A stretch of DNA of 64,000 nt from Azospirillum sp. 412522 (GTDB lineage: Bacteria; Pseudomonadota; Alphaproteobacteria; Azospirillales; Azospirillaceae), in NCBI RefSeq assembly GCF_019805165.1, contig NZ_RWIJ01000001.1, positions 248,001 to 312,000 on the forward strand, given 5' to 3'. Shown piece by piece: positions 35,736 to 46,927 of this stretch. Every line of letters begins with the position of its first letter. Within the stretch, counting starts at the first letter, position 1. Below the pieces are notes generated by a model. It made no database searches. It worked only from the letters and a program-made list of their open reading frames with translations, and was not told the origin of the DNA. Made by a program: the position numbers and the translations under genes.

Positions 35736-37118
35736 TTGCTGGCCGGATTCGTCGTCATCGCCGGCCTGATCCTCGCCCAACCGGCGAATGCCCAGAGCGA
35801 AGCCCCCAAGGACACGCTAAAGCGCGTCGAGCAGCAGCTTCAAACCGGCAAGCAGCGCCAGCAGCAGCTTGAACGCCAGTCCCAGGCGCTCCAGACCGAA
35901 CTCGACGACCTGCGCGGACGGCTGATCTCATTGGCCGATCAGGCGCGCGGGCAGGAGCAGGCGCTCGACCAGTTGGAAGAGTCCCTCACCGCGCTCGAGG
36001 CGGAGGAGCGTGACCGTTCCGCCGGGCTCGACGCCGAGCGGCAGCAGATCGCCACCCTGTTGGCTGCCCTTCAGCGCTTGGCGCGCATTCCGCCGGAAGC
36101 GGCGCTGGCCCGGCCGGAAAGCCCGGTCGACACCCTGCGCTCCGCCCTGCTGCTGCGCGACGCCGTGCCGGCTCTTAAAGCACGGGCCGATGCACTGGCC
36201 CAGGCATTGACCGCGCTGGCAGACACCCGTGGCAGGCTGGTCGATCAGCGTTCCAAGGCGCTGGCGGCGCGGGTATCGTTGACCGAGAAGCAGGACGAGA
36301 TGAACCGCCTGATCGCCCGGCGCGAGGAGCTGTCGCGCCAGACGGAGGAGGAGCGCGTCCAGGTCGGCCAGCGCATGGCGGCCCTGTCGGGTCAGGCCAC
36401 CGACCTGCGCCAGTTGATGGAGCGGATCGAGGCCGAGCGCCGCGCCGCCATCGAGGCCGCCGCCCGCCGTGAAGCCGAACGGCGCGAAGCGGAGCGCAGG
36501 GAAGCCGCCAAGCGGGAGGCGGAAAAGCGCGAGGCCGAACGCCGGCTCGCCGCCCAGAAGGAAGCGGAGCGCAAGGAGGCCGAACGCAAGCTGGCCGAAC
36601 TGCGCGCCGCCGAACAGAAAATCGCCGAACAGAAGGCCGCCGAGGAAAAGCGGGCGAAGGACGAAGCCGCCAGGGAAGCGGCGCGCGAGCGCGAGCTGGC
36701 CGCGAAGTCTCCCGACGGGCCGCCGGCGGTCGCCGGCATGGTGCTGCCGGCCGCCGGCAAGCTGACCACCCGCTTCGGCGAGGCCGACCGCTATGGCGCC
36801 ACCAGCCGTGGCGTAACCGTCCAGACCCGCGCCGGGGCCGCCGTAGTGGCGCCGCGCGGCGGCACGATCGTGTTCGCCGGCCCGTTCAAGGGCTATGGCC
36901 TCATCTTGATCGTGGAACACGGCAACGGATATCATAGTTTGATTGCGGGTTTGGGCCGGATCGAAACGGCCGTCGGGCGTAAGGTGGCCAGCGGGGAACC
37001 GCTGGCGGTCATGCCGCCGGACGGCAATCCGGATCTCTATTTCGAGCTGCGACGAAACGGCCAGCCGATCAATCCGCAACGCGGGTTCGGCGCCCCGGAG
37101 GGGAAAGGACAAGGGTAG
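35736..37118 (+). CDS. envC: Murein hydrolase activator EnvC-like, M23 peptidase family
   Basis: 460 aa periplasmic protein. The TTG start (GGGAG five bases upstream) gives a short signal peptide LLAGFVVIAGLILAQPANAQ. A long coiled coil (residues about 25-330) is rich in Glu/Arg/Ala heptads, including repeats EAERREAERREAAKREAEKR. The C-terminal LytM domain (about 345-455) has LTTRFGEADRYGATSRGVTVQTRAGAAVVAPRGGTIVFAG and ILIVEHGNGYHSLIAGLG but the zinc-binding His/Asp set of active M23 enzymes is not all visible (GATSRGV where HxGxD is expected), which fits an EnvC-type activator of amidases rather than an enzyme. The upstream frame through the repeat is not conserved. Stop is contiguous with the ctpA start. 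Confidence 0.87.
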   Translation: MLAGFVVIAGLILAQPANAQSEAPKDTLKRVEQQLQTGKQRQQQLERQSQALQTELDDLRGRLISLADQARGQEQALDQLEESLTALEAEERDRSAGLDAERQQIATLLAALQRLARIPPEAALARPESPVDTLRSALLLRDAVPALKARADALAQALTALADTRGRLVDQRSKALAARVSLTEKQDEMNRLIARREELSRQTEEERVQVGQRMAALSGQATDLRQLMERIEAERRAAIEAAARREAERREAERREAAKREAEKREAERRLAAQKEAERKEAERKLAELRAAEQKIAEQKAAEEKRAKDEAAREAARERELAAKSPDGPPAVAGMVLPAAGKLTTRFGEADRYGATSRGVTVQTRAGAAVVAPRGGTIVFAGPFKGYGLILIVEHGNGYHSLIAGLGRIETAVGRKVASGEPLAVMPPDGNPDLYFELRRNGQPINPQRGFGAPEGKGQG

Positions 37119-38555
37119 ATGAGGATGTTCAAGCGCGCCGCAACGGCGGCAGCTCTGGTGTTTCTGGGCGCCGGCGTCGCCACCGTCACTGCTCAGTCCA
37201 GCAATTCGTCGGACACCTACCGGCAGTTGAACCTGTTCGGCGACGTCTTCGAGCGCGTCCGCGCCGAGTATGTCGAGCCGGTGACCGACGAACAGCTGAT
37301 CGAATCGGCGATCAACGGGATGCTGACCTCGCTCGACCCGCATTCCAGCTATCTGAACAAGAAGAGCTTCCAGGACATGCAGGTCCAGACCCGCGGCGAG
37401 TTCGGCGGGCTGGGCATCGAGGTGACGATGGAGAACGGCCTGGTGAAGGTCGTGTCGCCCATCGACGACACCCCGGCCTTCCGCGCCGGCCTGCAGCCGG
37501 GCGACCTGATCGTCCAGCTGAACGGCGAGGCGGTGATGGGCCTTAGCCTGAACGAGGCGGTGGAGAAGATGCGCGGGCCGGTGGGCAGCGAGCTGAAGGT
37601 GACCGTCCGCCGCGGCGAGGCGGGGGAACCCTTCACCGTGTCGCTGACCCGCGCCGTCATCAAGGTACAGTCGGTCCGCTTCCGTACCGAGGGCGACATC
37701 GGCTACATCCGCGTCACCAGCTTCAACGAGCAGACGCAGAGCGGGCTGGAGAAGGCGATCTCCTCCATCCAGCAGCAGCTGGGCGACAAGCTGAAGGGCT
37801 TCGTGCTCGACCTGCGCAACAACCCGGGCGGCCTGCTCGACCAGGCGGTCTCGGTCTCCGACACCTTCCTGGAGAAGGGCGAGATCGTATCCACCCGCGG
37901 ACGGCGGGCGGAGGAGGGCACCCGCTTCAACGCCAAGCCGGGCGACCTGATCAAGGGCCTGCCGCTGGTGGTGCTGATCAACGGCGGCTCGGCCTCGGCC
38001 TCGGAGATCGTCGCCGGCGCCCTGCAGGACCACAAGCGCGCGATCATCATGGGCACGCAGAGCTTCGGCAAGGGATCGGTGCAGACCATCATCCCGCTGC
38101 CCGGCCATGGCGCCATGCGTCTGACCACGGCGCGCTACTACACGCCGTCGGGACGCTCGATCCAGCAGCTCGGCATCACCCCGGACATCGAGGTGCATGT
38201 CGCCAAGGTGGAGGATCTGGACAGGAACATCGTCCGCCGCCGCGAGGCCGATCTGAAGGGGGCGCTGGTCAACCCGGATGCCGCCAACAAGGCGCCGCGT
38301 CCGGCCACCACCAACCCGGCGGCTCCCGGCACGCCGGCCGCCCCGAATCCCGCGGCTCCCGCTCCGGGTCCGGGCGCCGGTGCGGCTCCTGCTGCACCCG
38401 GTGGAGTTCCGGGTGCCGCGCCGGGTGCCGCACCCGCTCCGGCAGAGGGCGCTGCGGCGGAGGGGGCGGAGCCGCCTTTCGACTTCCAGCTCGCCCGTGC
38501 GCTGGATCTGCTGCGCGGCGTCGCCCTGTTCCAGCAGCGCTCCGCGGCGCGCTGA
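37119..38555 (+). CDS. ctpA: S41 family C-terminal processing peptidase CtpA
   Basis: 478 aa. A signal peptide (MRMFKRAATAAALVFLGAG, cut near VTAQ), the N-terminal domain, a PDZ domain (FGGLGIEVTMENGLVKVVSP, AGLQPGDLIVQLNGE) and the tail-specific protease core with Ser in GGSASASE and Lys in QSFGKGSVQ. The tail is unusually long and Ala/Pro/Gly-rich (about residues 385-455). Cleaves periplasmic protein C-termini, often murein hydrolases or their regulators. ATG immediately after the envC stop codon. Confidence 0.95.
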   Translation: MRMFKRAATAAALVFLGAGVATVTAQSSNSSDTYRQLNLFGDVFERVRAEYVEPVTDEQLIESAINGMLTSLDPHSSYLNKKSFQDMQVQTRGEFGGLGIEVTMENGLVKVVSPIDDTPAFRAGLQPGDLIVQLNGEAVMGLSLNEAVEKMRGPVGSELKVTVRRGEAGEPFTVSLTRAVIKVQSVRFRTEGDIGYIRVTSFNEQTQSGLEKAISSIQQQLGDKLKGFVLDLRNNPGGLLDQAVSVSDTFLEKGEIVSTRGRRAEEGTRFNAKPGDLIKGLPLVVLINGGSASASEIVAGALQDHKRAIIMGTQSFGKGSVQTIIPLPGHGAMRLTTARYYTPSGRSIQQLGITPDIEVHVAKVEDLDRNIVRRREADLKGALVNPDAANKAPRPATTNPAAPGTPAAPNPAAPAPGPGAGAAPAAPGGVPGAAPGAAPAPAEGAAAEGAEPPFDFQLARALDLLRGVALFQQRSAAR

Positions 38556-38570
38556 CCGGAGCGATCGAGA

Positions 38571-39740
38571 GTGAAGGCTCCCGCCCTGCTCGGTCGTCTG
38601 CGGTTCGATGTCCGGGGCCTGCGCCCTGGACTCGGCTGGCTGCGCCGGTTCCGCCGCAATGGCGATTCGGCGGCTGAACCAGGCAAGCCGTTGTCCAAGC
38701 CCCTGCTGGCTGCCGTCGCCCTGGTGGCGGTCGCCGGTGCCGGGTTGGTTGGCTGGCTGGCGCTGAACGGCGGGGCGACGCGGGAAGCCTGGCAGGCGTC
38801 CATCCCGTCGGCGACGGTGGCGGTCGCTCCGCTGCCGCCGCCACCGCAGGAACCGAAGGCCACTGCATCGGCAGTGCCGCCACCGGTGCCGACCGATGCC
38901 GCTCCGCTGCCGTTGCCGGGGGCTCCGGCGGCAGCGGTGACGCTGGTCCCGGCCCCGGTGCCGGGGCTGGTCGAGGACAGCCGCAACGGTCCGCTGCCGC
39001 GCATCGCCCAGGACGGGCGCAAGCCCTGGCAGGTCTATGCCCGGCCTTTCCCGGCGACCGACAAGCGGCCGCGCGTCGCCATCGTCATGTCGGACCTCGG
39101 CCTCAGCGGCGTCACGACCGGCAATGCGCTGGCGAAGCTGCCGCCCGGCATCACGCTGGCCTTCCTGCCCTATGCCGAGCGGCTGGACGACTGGGTCGAG
39201 CGTGCCCGCACCAAGGGGCACGAGGTGATGCTGTCGGTGCCGATGGAGCCGCTGAACTACCCGCGCGACGATCCCGGCCCCAACGCGCTGCTGACCATGC
39301 TCGGCCCCGACCGCAATGTGGAGCGGCTGGAATGGTCGCTGGGCAAGGCGGTGGGCTATGTCGGCATCACCAGCACCACCGGCAGCAAGTTCACCGCCAG
39401 CCCGGCGGCGATGCAGCCGGTGATCGATGCGCTGAAGGCCCGCGGCCTGCTGCTGGTCGATGCCCGCGCCAATCCGAAGAGTGTGGCCGGGCCGCTGGCC
39501 AATCTGGCGGGCGTGCCGCGGGCGCTGGGCGACCGTGTGATCGATCGAGACCTGTCGCGTGGCGCCATTGACGACCAGCTGCGCGAACTGGAGGAGATCG
39601 CCAAGACCAACGGTGCCGCGGTCGGCTTCGCCTCCCCTTATCCAACGACGATCGAGCGCCTCAACCTGTGGCTGACGGCGCTGGCCGACCGTGGAATTGC
39701 GCTGGCTCCGGTCTCGGCGGTGGTCAACATTCAGAAATAA
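38571..39740 (+). CDS. Divergent polysaccharide deacetylase family protein (YibQ-like)
   Basis: 389 aa. GTG start 15 bases after ctpA. N-terminal cytoplasmic tail, one membrane helix (LLAAVALVAVAGAGLVGWLAL, about residues 43-63), a Pro/Ala linker, then the DUF610/YibQ domain: RVAIVMSDLGLSGVTTGNALAKLPPGITLAFLPYA, GHEVMLSVPMEPLNYP, VGYVGITSTTGSKFT. The fold is deacetylase-like but lacks the usual metal His pair, and substrate is unknown. The envC-ctpA-yibQ trio is a common alphaproteobacterial cell-wall cluster. Confidence 0.88.
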   Translation: MKAPALLGRLRFDVRGLRPGLGWLRRFRRNGDSAAEPGKPLSKPLLAAVALVAVAGAGLVGWLALNGGATREAWQASIPSATVAVAPLPPPPQEPKATASAVPPPVPTDAAPLPLPGAPAAAVTLVPAPVPGLVEDSRNGPLPRIAQDGRKPWQVYARPFPATDKRPRVAIVMSDLGLSGVTTGNALAKLPPGITLAFLPYAERLDDWVERARTKGHEVMLSVPMEPLNYPRDDPGPNALLTMLGPDRNVERLEWSLGKAVGYVGITSTTGSKFTASPAAMQPVIDALKARGLLLVDARANPKSVAGPLANLAGVPRALGDRVIDRDLSRGAIDDQLRELEEIAKTNGAAVGFASPYPTTIERLNLWLTALADRGIALAPVSAVVNIQK

Positions 39741-39785
39741 CGGCTTGGGGCGAACTGGGGGCGAGGAGGCTGGCGGCAGCTCGCC

Positions 39786-40435
39786 TCAGCCGCAGAGCGA
39801 GTCCCAATCCAGCGCCCCCGGGTCCTCCACCAGATGATCGACGGCGTCGAAGACTACGGCCGGGTGCTGAGGCCAGGCGATGGTCAGCATGCCGGCGGCC
39901 TTGGCGCTGCGGGCGCCGGTGGGGCTGTCCTCGATCACCGCGCAGGCCTCCGGCGGCAGGCCCAGCATCTTCGCCGCCAGCAGATAAGGCTCCGGATGGG
40001 GCTTGCCGTTGGCGACGTCCTCGCGGGCGATGCTGAAGCGGAAATGCGGGATCGCCATGGCGCGCATGTTGGCATCGACGATCATCCGCCCGCCGTTCGA
40101 CACGCAGGCCTGGGCCAACCCACGGGTGGCGAAGGCCTCCACCAGGGCGAAGGCACCCTCGCGCGGACGCACCCGACCGACGTTGGCGACATACTGCGCG
40201 TTGATCTCGTCGGCCCAGCGGTGGAGCTCGATAGGGAAAGGCCGGCGGGCATGAAGGGCGGCGTAGATCTCGCGGAAGGCCACGCCGTGCATCGACCGGC
40301 AATCCTCCTCGCTCAGCTCGTGGCCATAGCCGCGGCACACCTCGACGGTGATCTGCTGGTGCCAGGGCTCGCTGTCCATCAGCGTGCCGTCGATGTCCCA
40401 CAGGATGGCGCGGATCGGCGCACGCGACACGACTG

Positions 40436-40439
<4 letters not shown>
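39786..40439 (-). CDS. HAD-superfamily phosphatase
   Basis: 217 aa, HAD subfamily IA, beta-phosphoglucomutase-like. Motif I WDIDGTLMDSE (Asp15, Asp17), motif II CVSNGG, motif III Lys in GKPHPEPYLLA, motif IV EDSPTGARSA. Substrate unknown, probably a small phosphorylated metabolite. GTG start overlaps the proB stop as GTGA, so it is coupled to proB. Confidence 0.9.
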
Positions 40440-42896
<2,457 letters not shown>

Positions 42897-42902
42897 TCAA
42901 AA

Positions 42903-42935
42903 CGAAAATCGGGGGCCGGTTGCCCGGCCCCCCGA
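42903..42935 (-). terminator. Rho-independent terminator between rpmA and obgE
   Basis: On the minus strand, a GC stem (TCGGGGGGCCGG with GCAA-type loop and CCGGCCCCCGA) is followed by TTTTCGTTTT. It follows rpmA by about 55 bases, so ribosomal-protein transcription is probably attenuated before obgE. Confidence 0.8.
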
Positions 42936-42990
42936 CTTTATCCCACAAGCGTGCAGGCCTGCGACACAGGCCGCGCAACGACCCGACAGG

Positions 42991-43275
42991 TTACTCGGCA
43001 GCGACGGCCGGAACCTGGTCGTTGGCCGGAACGACGTTCACGAAGGTGCGGCCGTTCGAGCTGTGCTTGAAGTAGACCTGACCGTCGGCCATCGCGAAGA
43101 TGGTGTGGTCGCGGCCGAGGCCGACATTCTCGCCCGGGTGGAACTTGGTGCCACGCTGACGGACGATGATGTTGCCGGAGACGACGTTCTCGCCGCCGAA
43201 ACGCTTCACGCCGAGACGGCGGCCGGCGGAGTCACGGCCGTTGCGGGACGAGCCGCCTGCCTTTTTGTGTGCCAT
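42991..43275 (-). CDS. rpmA: 50S ribosomal protein bL27
   Basis: 94 aa. [20 protein letters not shown] and [22 protein letters not shown] are diagnostic. The extended N-terminus reaches the peptidyl transferase centre. Follows rplU by 55 bases on the same strand, standard order. Confidence 0.98.
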   Translation of the reverse strand: MAHKKAGGSSRNGRDSAGRRLGVKRFGGENVVSGNIIVRQRGTKFHPGENVGLGRDHTIFAMADGQVYFKHSSNGRTFVNVVPANDQVPAVAAE

Positions 43276-43330
43276 GGGATGCTGCTCCTAAAACTGAAGA
43301 GACGCCGAATACCCTGTCCGGACGACCGGA

Positions 43331-43648
43331 TCAGGCCGCGCCGTTGATGCCGGTGATGCGCAGGACGGTCAGGTCCTGGCGGTGGCCGTTCTTGCGGCGG
43401 TAGTTCTGGCGGCGCTTCTTCTTGAAGACGATGATCTTCGGGCCGCGATCCTGGGCGACGACCTCGGCGACGACCGAGGCGCCAGCCACGGTCGGGGTGC
43501 CGATGGTGGTGGTGCCTGCGTCGCCGACCATCAGCACGTCATCGAGCGTGATGGAGGCGCCAGCATCGGCCTCGAGCTTCTCAACACGGATCACGTCGCC
43601 ATTGGCGACCTTGTACTGCTTGCCGCCGGTGCGGATCACTGCAAACAT
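43331..43648 (-). CDS. rplU: 50S ribosomal protein bL21
   Basis: 105 aa. [20 protein letters not shown] opens it and [20 protein letters not shown] closes the RNA-binding region. Chosen ATG has AGG ten bases upstream; a GTG at 43657 is less likely. Own promoter upstream. Confidence 0.98.
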   Translation of the reverse strand: MFAVIRTGGKQYKVANGDVIRVEKLEADAGASITLDDVLMVGDAGTTTIGTPTVAGASVVAEVVAQDRGPKIIVFKKKRRQNYRRKNGHRQDLTVLRITGINGAA

Positions 43649-43729
43649 TGTCGTCACTGCCTATGTCAAAACAAACGGCGGGCTTCTCGCCCACCGTTGG
43701 ATGCGCAAGCCCGTTCATGGGAGCGACGA

Positions 43730-43757
43730 TCTATACTCAAGGTGGCCTGAGAGTCAA
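43730..43757 (-). promoter_or_regulatory. Sigma-70-type promoter of rplU-rpmA
   Basis: Minus strand TTGACT (43757-43752), 16 bases, TATAGA (43735-43730), about 80 bases ahead of the rplU start. Confidence 0.7.
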
Positions 43758-43856
43758 CAGGGATGCAGCCCAAGGGCTTCGCATTTTTCTGCAAAAAAGG
43801 CTTGCGCGACCACAGGCGTTTATATAGGTTCCGCCCACCCCGCCAAACGGGGCAGC

Positions 43857-43946
43857 GGATGGGTGGCAGAGCGGTTGAATGCACCGCACTCGAAATGCGG
43901 CATACCTTCACGGGTATCGGGAGTTCGAATCTCCCCCCATCCGCCA
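43857..43946 (+). tRNA. tRNA-Ser (anticodon CGA)
   Basis: 90-nt cloverleaf with encoded CCA. Acceptor GGATGGG pairs with CCCATCC; the anticodon stem CCGCA/TGCGG holds loop CTCGAAA, anticodon CGA for UCG codons. A long variable arm (CATACCTTCACGGGTATC) confirms a serine tRNA. A possible promoter lies just upstream (TTGCGC at 43802, TATAGG at 43823). Confidence 0.95.
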
Positions 43947-43978
43947 TTCTCTCTCTTCCGGGAGAGAAATGATAGCAG

Positions 43979-44011
43979 GAAGCGCCAGCCGGATCGGCTA
44001 GGCGCTTTTTT
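43979..44011 (+). terminator. Terminator after tRNA-Ser
   Basis: AGCGCCAGCC, short loop, GGCTAGGCGCT then a six-T run; about 33 bases downstream of the tRNA 3' end. Confidence 0.85.
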
Positions 44012-44175
44012 CTTGTCCGGGTTCCGGCCACCTCTGCCTAGGCCGACCGGGCCTCCCCTTTTTCTCCGCGTCGTCGCAATGGCCGTTCCCCCGGCTGGTT
44101 TGTTGGTCATGTCAACACCAACGCCCAAATCCCTTCGGTGCGATCCGCCAGGGATGCGACCGGAGGGGTGCCGCC

Positions 44176-44838
44176 ATGAACACGCTCAGCCGCCACGACG
44201 GGTGCCTGCGATTTTCCTATGTCGTCGAGGGCGGGCTGCGGGTCGAGGGCACCCACGACCCGGCGGAACAGGTGCTGATCCTGAAGGTGACGGCGCCGCA
44301 GGGTCGGGTGATTCATATGGACGCGGTTCCCTGCGGCGATCCCCGCGTGATCCTGGCAGCCCTCCGGGAGTGGGGCGAGCCGCCGGAGGAGGTGCGCGAC
44401 GCGCTGCCGGCCTTGGGCGGCAATGCGATTCTGCTGGAAACCCGGCTCGGCGACTCGGTACGGGCCTCGGTCCGCCGCCATGGCATGAAGGTGGAGGTCG
44501 TCTTCATCGACGCCGACGGACGGCGGCTGGCGGAACTGCGGGCGGGCAGCCTCGGAGCGCTCGACGCCAAGGCCGGCGGGCTGTTGCGCCTGTCGCGACG
44601 GACCCGCGCGGTGCTCAGCGCCTGGCTGTCGGCCGAGCCGCTGTGGCTGGCGGCATTCCTGCTGGGCGGGCCGTTCCTGGGGGCTCTGCTGATCGTCTTC
44701 GGGGCGCAGGTTTCGCCGGAGCAGGTGTTGGTCACCGCCTATGCCGGCGCCGCCGGGCTGGTCGCCGCCTACGAACTGCTGCGCGCCGGCTATGCCGAGT
44801 GGGTGTTGGCGCCGCCGGACGGCTTTCCGCGACAATGA
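44176..44838 (+). CDS. Hypothetical membrane protein with two C-terminal TM segments
   Basis: 220 aa; the first 150 residues are soluble and beta-rich (FSYVVEGGLRVEGTHDPAEQVLILKV), then two hydrophobic helices (LWLAAFLLGGPFLGALLIVFGA and VLVTAYAGAAGLVAAYELL). I do not recognise a family. ATG with GGAGGGG eight bases upstream. Stands alone after tRNA-Ser, followed by a secreted PDC-like protein about 165 bases on. Confidence 0.7.
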   Translation: MNTLSRHDGCLRFSYVVEGGLRVEGTHDPAEQVLILKVTAPQGRVIHMDAVPCGDPRVILAALREWGEPPEEVRDALPALGGNAILLETRLGDSVRASVRRHGMKVEVVFIDADGRRLAELRAGSLGALDAKAGGLLRLSRRTRAVLSAWLSAEPLWLAAFLLGGPFLGALLIVFGAQVSPEQVLVTAYAGAAGLVAAYELLRAGYAEWVLAPPDGFPRQ

Positions 44839-45002
44839 CGTTCCACCGTGTCGATTCTTCCGCCGAGCCGATGCGCGGCATTTAATCAGCATCACGGATC
44901 TTCCGGTTGACGGAAAAACAAGATCTGGTGCTGTGGCGTCGGCTTCCGGCGTCCGACCATCGCCATGCCCAATCAAAGGGCCAACGACTGGGAGGACATT
45001 AC

Positions 45003-45602
45003 ATGACGCGAACTCGATATTGGGTTGCCGGCTGCGCGGTTTCCCTTCTGTGCGCGGGCACGCTCTCCATGGCTTCCGCCGCCGATCCTGCATTGGAAGG
45101 AGCGGTGCGCAAGGCCGCCAGTCAACAGGCCCAGCCCTGGCTGGCCGACCCTGCGGTGGTCGGAGCGGTGACTTCGCAGAACGCCAGGCATGCCGGCATC
45201 GCCCAGGCCAAGATCGACGAGATGGACAACCAATGGAAGGCGGCGGCCAAGGCCGGCGGGGCCAACCCGGCCTTCGATGCCATTGCGGCGAATGCGGTGT
45301 CCAAGCAGTTGAAGCAGGTGGTCGACGGCAGTGGCGGCCGGATCGTCGAGATCCTTCTCATGGACGATCACGGATTGAACGTCGGTCAGACTGCCGGGAC
45401 CTCCGACTTCTGGCAGGGTGACGAACCCAAGTGGCAGAAGGTCTTCACCGGAAATGCCGATCTCTACATGACCGACCCGGAGAAGGACGACAAGACCGGC
45501 GCCATGCTGACCGAGGCCAGCGTTCCGGTGCTGGACCCGGCGGGCAAGCAGAAGATCGGCGTGGCGATGATCGTGCTGGACACCGCGAAGCTGGGCCGGT
45601 AG
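45003..45602 (+). CDS. Secreted PDC/Cache-like sensor-domain protein
   Basis: 199 aa. Signal peptide (MTRTRYWVAGCAVSLLCAGTL, cut near ASAAD). The mature part has a PDC/Cache-like pattern: VEILLMDDHGLNVGQTAGTSDFWQGDEPKW and DLYMTDPEKDDKTGAMLTEASVPVLD and GVAMIVLDTAKL. It ends without any output domain, so it may be a stand-alone periplasmic ligand-binding protein acting on a partner. GGGAGGAC ribosome site. Confidence 0.72.
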   Translation: MTRTRYWVAGCAVSLLCAGTLSMASAADPALEGAVRKAASQQAQPWLADPAVVGAVTSQNARHAGIAQAKIDEMDNQWKAAAKAGGANPAFDAIAANAVSKQLKQVVDGSGGRIVEILLMDDHGLNVGQTAGTSDFWQGDEPKWQKVFTGNADLYMTDPEKDDKTGAMLTEASVPVLDPAGKQKIGVAMIVLDTAKLGR

Positions 45603-45635
45603 GCGCGGCGCATACCAGAGGTTTGGCAAAGGGAA

Positions 45636-45669
45636 ACGGCGCCCCGGATGGTCCGGGGCGCCGTTCTCA
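45636..45669. terminator. Bidirectional hairpin between PDC-like and hsp20 genes
   Basis: Perfect 13-bp stem ACGGCGCCCCGGA with 3-base loop TGG and TCCGGGGCGCCGT. It lies between convergent stops; the minus strand side ends in TTTCCC. Confidence 0.8.
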
Positions 45670-45704
45670 TATCCGCATCAGGTGCGGACGGACCTCCTCA
45701 GGCG

Positions 45705-46193
45705 TCAGGCCGCCTGCTGGGTCAGCGCGGGAGCCGGAGCGGGCGATTCGACCTCCACCGACTGGTTGCCGGCGGCGGTGACGATCGGAATGCTCCGCGG
45801 CTTCATCGCTTCGGGTACCTCGCGCGCCAGCTCGATGTGCAGAAGGCCATTCTGAAGAGACGCGTTGGTCACCTTGATGAAATCGGCCAGCTGAAAGCGG
45901 CGCTCGAACGCGCGGCCGGCGATACCCCGGTAGAGGAATTGGCCGGTCGGCTCGTCCTTCTTAGCTTTACCAGTGACGGTCAACGAGTTCTGGTGAGCGA
46001 CGATGTTGAGGTCATCCATACCGAAGCCGGCGACGGCCATGGTGATCCGGTACGAATCCTCGCTCAGCTTTTCGATGTTGTAGGGCGGATAGGATGCCGC
46101 CTCGTCACCGGTGGTCGCGGTCTCCAGCAGACGCGACAGCCTGTCGAAACCGACGGTGGAACGGAACAGCGGCGAAAGATCATAGCTGCGCAT
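45705..46193 (-). CDS. Small heat-shock protein Hsp20, copy 2
   Basis: 162 aa. Opens MRSYDLSPLFRSTVGFDRLSRL, the IbpA-type arm; crystallin domain includes YPPYNIEKLSEDSYRITMAVAGF and FLYRGIAGRAFERRF. Pro/Ala-rich C-terminal tail (PAPAPALTQQAA) differs from copy 1. Passive holdase as copy 1; a mixed IbpAB-like pair is inference. Its long leader has an RpoH-like promoter and a ROSE-like thermometer. Confidence 0.92.
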   Translation of the reverse strand: MRSYDLSPLFRSTVGFDRLSRLLETATTGDEAASYPPYNIEKLSEDSYRITMAVAGFGMDDLNIVAHQNSLTVTGKAKKDEPTGQFLYRGIAGRAFERRFQLADFIKVTNASLQNGLLHIELAREVPEAMKPRSIPIVTAAGNQSVEVESPAPAPALTQQAA

Positions 46194-46196
46194 GAC

Positions 46197-46312
46197 ATAT
46201 CCTCCGAAAGAGCGATACGGCCGTCGAGGACCACGTCATCGGTCGGTCCTCTGAGGGCTGGCCCAAGGGCCGGTTTGGTGGCGGACCCCGTATGGGCATC
46301 CGCCGGACGAGC
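46197..46312 (-). promoter_or_regulatory. ROSE-like RNA thermometer in the hsp20 copy 2 leader
   Basis: Minus-strand RNA of about 115 nt. The last hairpin, ATCGCTCTTTCGGAGGAT at 46215-46198, folds GCTC(U) onto the GGAGG ribosome site and matches the conserved UxGCU...GGAGG pattern of ROSE elements. Upstream are two further hairpins: GAGGACC...GGTCCTC (46226-46251) and GGCCC..GGGCC (46260-46271). Such leaders melt near 40 C. Confidence 0.7.
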
Positions 46313-46343
46313 GAGAGATAATCGGCGCTTTTTTCCGTTCAAG
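46312..46343 (-). promoter_or_regulatory. RpoH-type promoter of hsp20 copy 2
   Basis: Minus strand CTTGAA (46343-46338), about 15 bases, ATTATCT. Fits sigma-32 elements and lies directly ahead of the ROSE-like leader. Confidence 0.6.
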
Positions 46344-46471
46344 AGGGTGGTCTCACAAAGTCCGGCCACGCCCCGACTGGGGTTGCCGGGTACCGCCCAG
46401 TCACCAATTGTTAATCAGTTGCGGCAAGGCTCACGCTAGGGCCGTAAGTCCGCGGGAGGGGGCCGACGACC

Positions 46472-46900
46472 ATGACTTCGCATACCTTCTTCTTCAACGG
46501 TCCCTACGACGAGACCATGGCCCTCTTGATCGAGGCGCGGAATTACATCGCCTATCATGATGCGGCCGAACACCGGAAACTGCCGCCGCAGGTGCGTCTG
46601 CAGATCTCGTACGAATCCATGCGGGTGACCAGCCGCCTGACCCAGGTGATGGCGTGGCTGCTGGCGCAGAAGGCCGTCCATGCCGGCGAGATGTCGAAGG
46701 AGCAGGCGGCGAGCGAGGATTTCGCGCTGTCCGGCGGCGAGATCTGTTCCGACCCCAGCGGCCCCGACAACGAGGAACTGCCGTCCGGTCTGCGCAGTCT
46801 GCTGGAGCGCAGCCACAGCCTGTATATGCGGGTCTACCGGCTCGACGCCATGGTCCGCGCCGATGTGGAGCGCGAGGCCGCCGCCGCGGCGGTGGGGTAG
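46472..46900 (+). CDS. DUF1465 / RcdA family protein
   Basis: 142 aa helical protein. Conserved phrases are LIEARNYIAYHD, RLQISYESMRVTSRLTQVMAWLLAQKAV, LERSHSLYMRVYRLDAMV. Caulobacter RcdA (DUF1465) is an adaptor for ClpXP degradation of CtrA; assignment to that family is by these phrases. Whether it controls CtrA here is inference. Preceded by a sequence with a good AGGG-type site; ends ahead of a shared terminator. Confidence 0.85.
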   Translation: MTSHTFFFNGPYDETMALLIEARNYIAYHDAAEHRKLPPQVRLQISYESMRVTSRLTQVMAWLLAQKAVHAGEMSKEQAASEDFALSGGEICSDPSGPDNEELPSGLRSLLERSHSLYMRVYRLDAMVRADVEREAAAAAVG

Positions 46901-46927
46901 CCGCTTCCTGCGGATAGCGCACAAACG

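Noticed and set aside
35928..39221. 1097-codon open frame on the minus strand
   Set aside because: Antisense to envC, ctpA and yibQ; composition is GC-driven and low complexity, with no conserved domains.
43666..44128. Minus-strand frames across tRNA-Ser
   Set aside because: They read antisense through the tRNA and rplU promoter; no conserved content.
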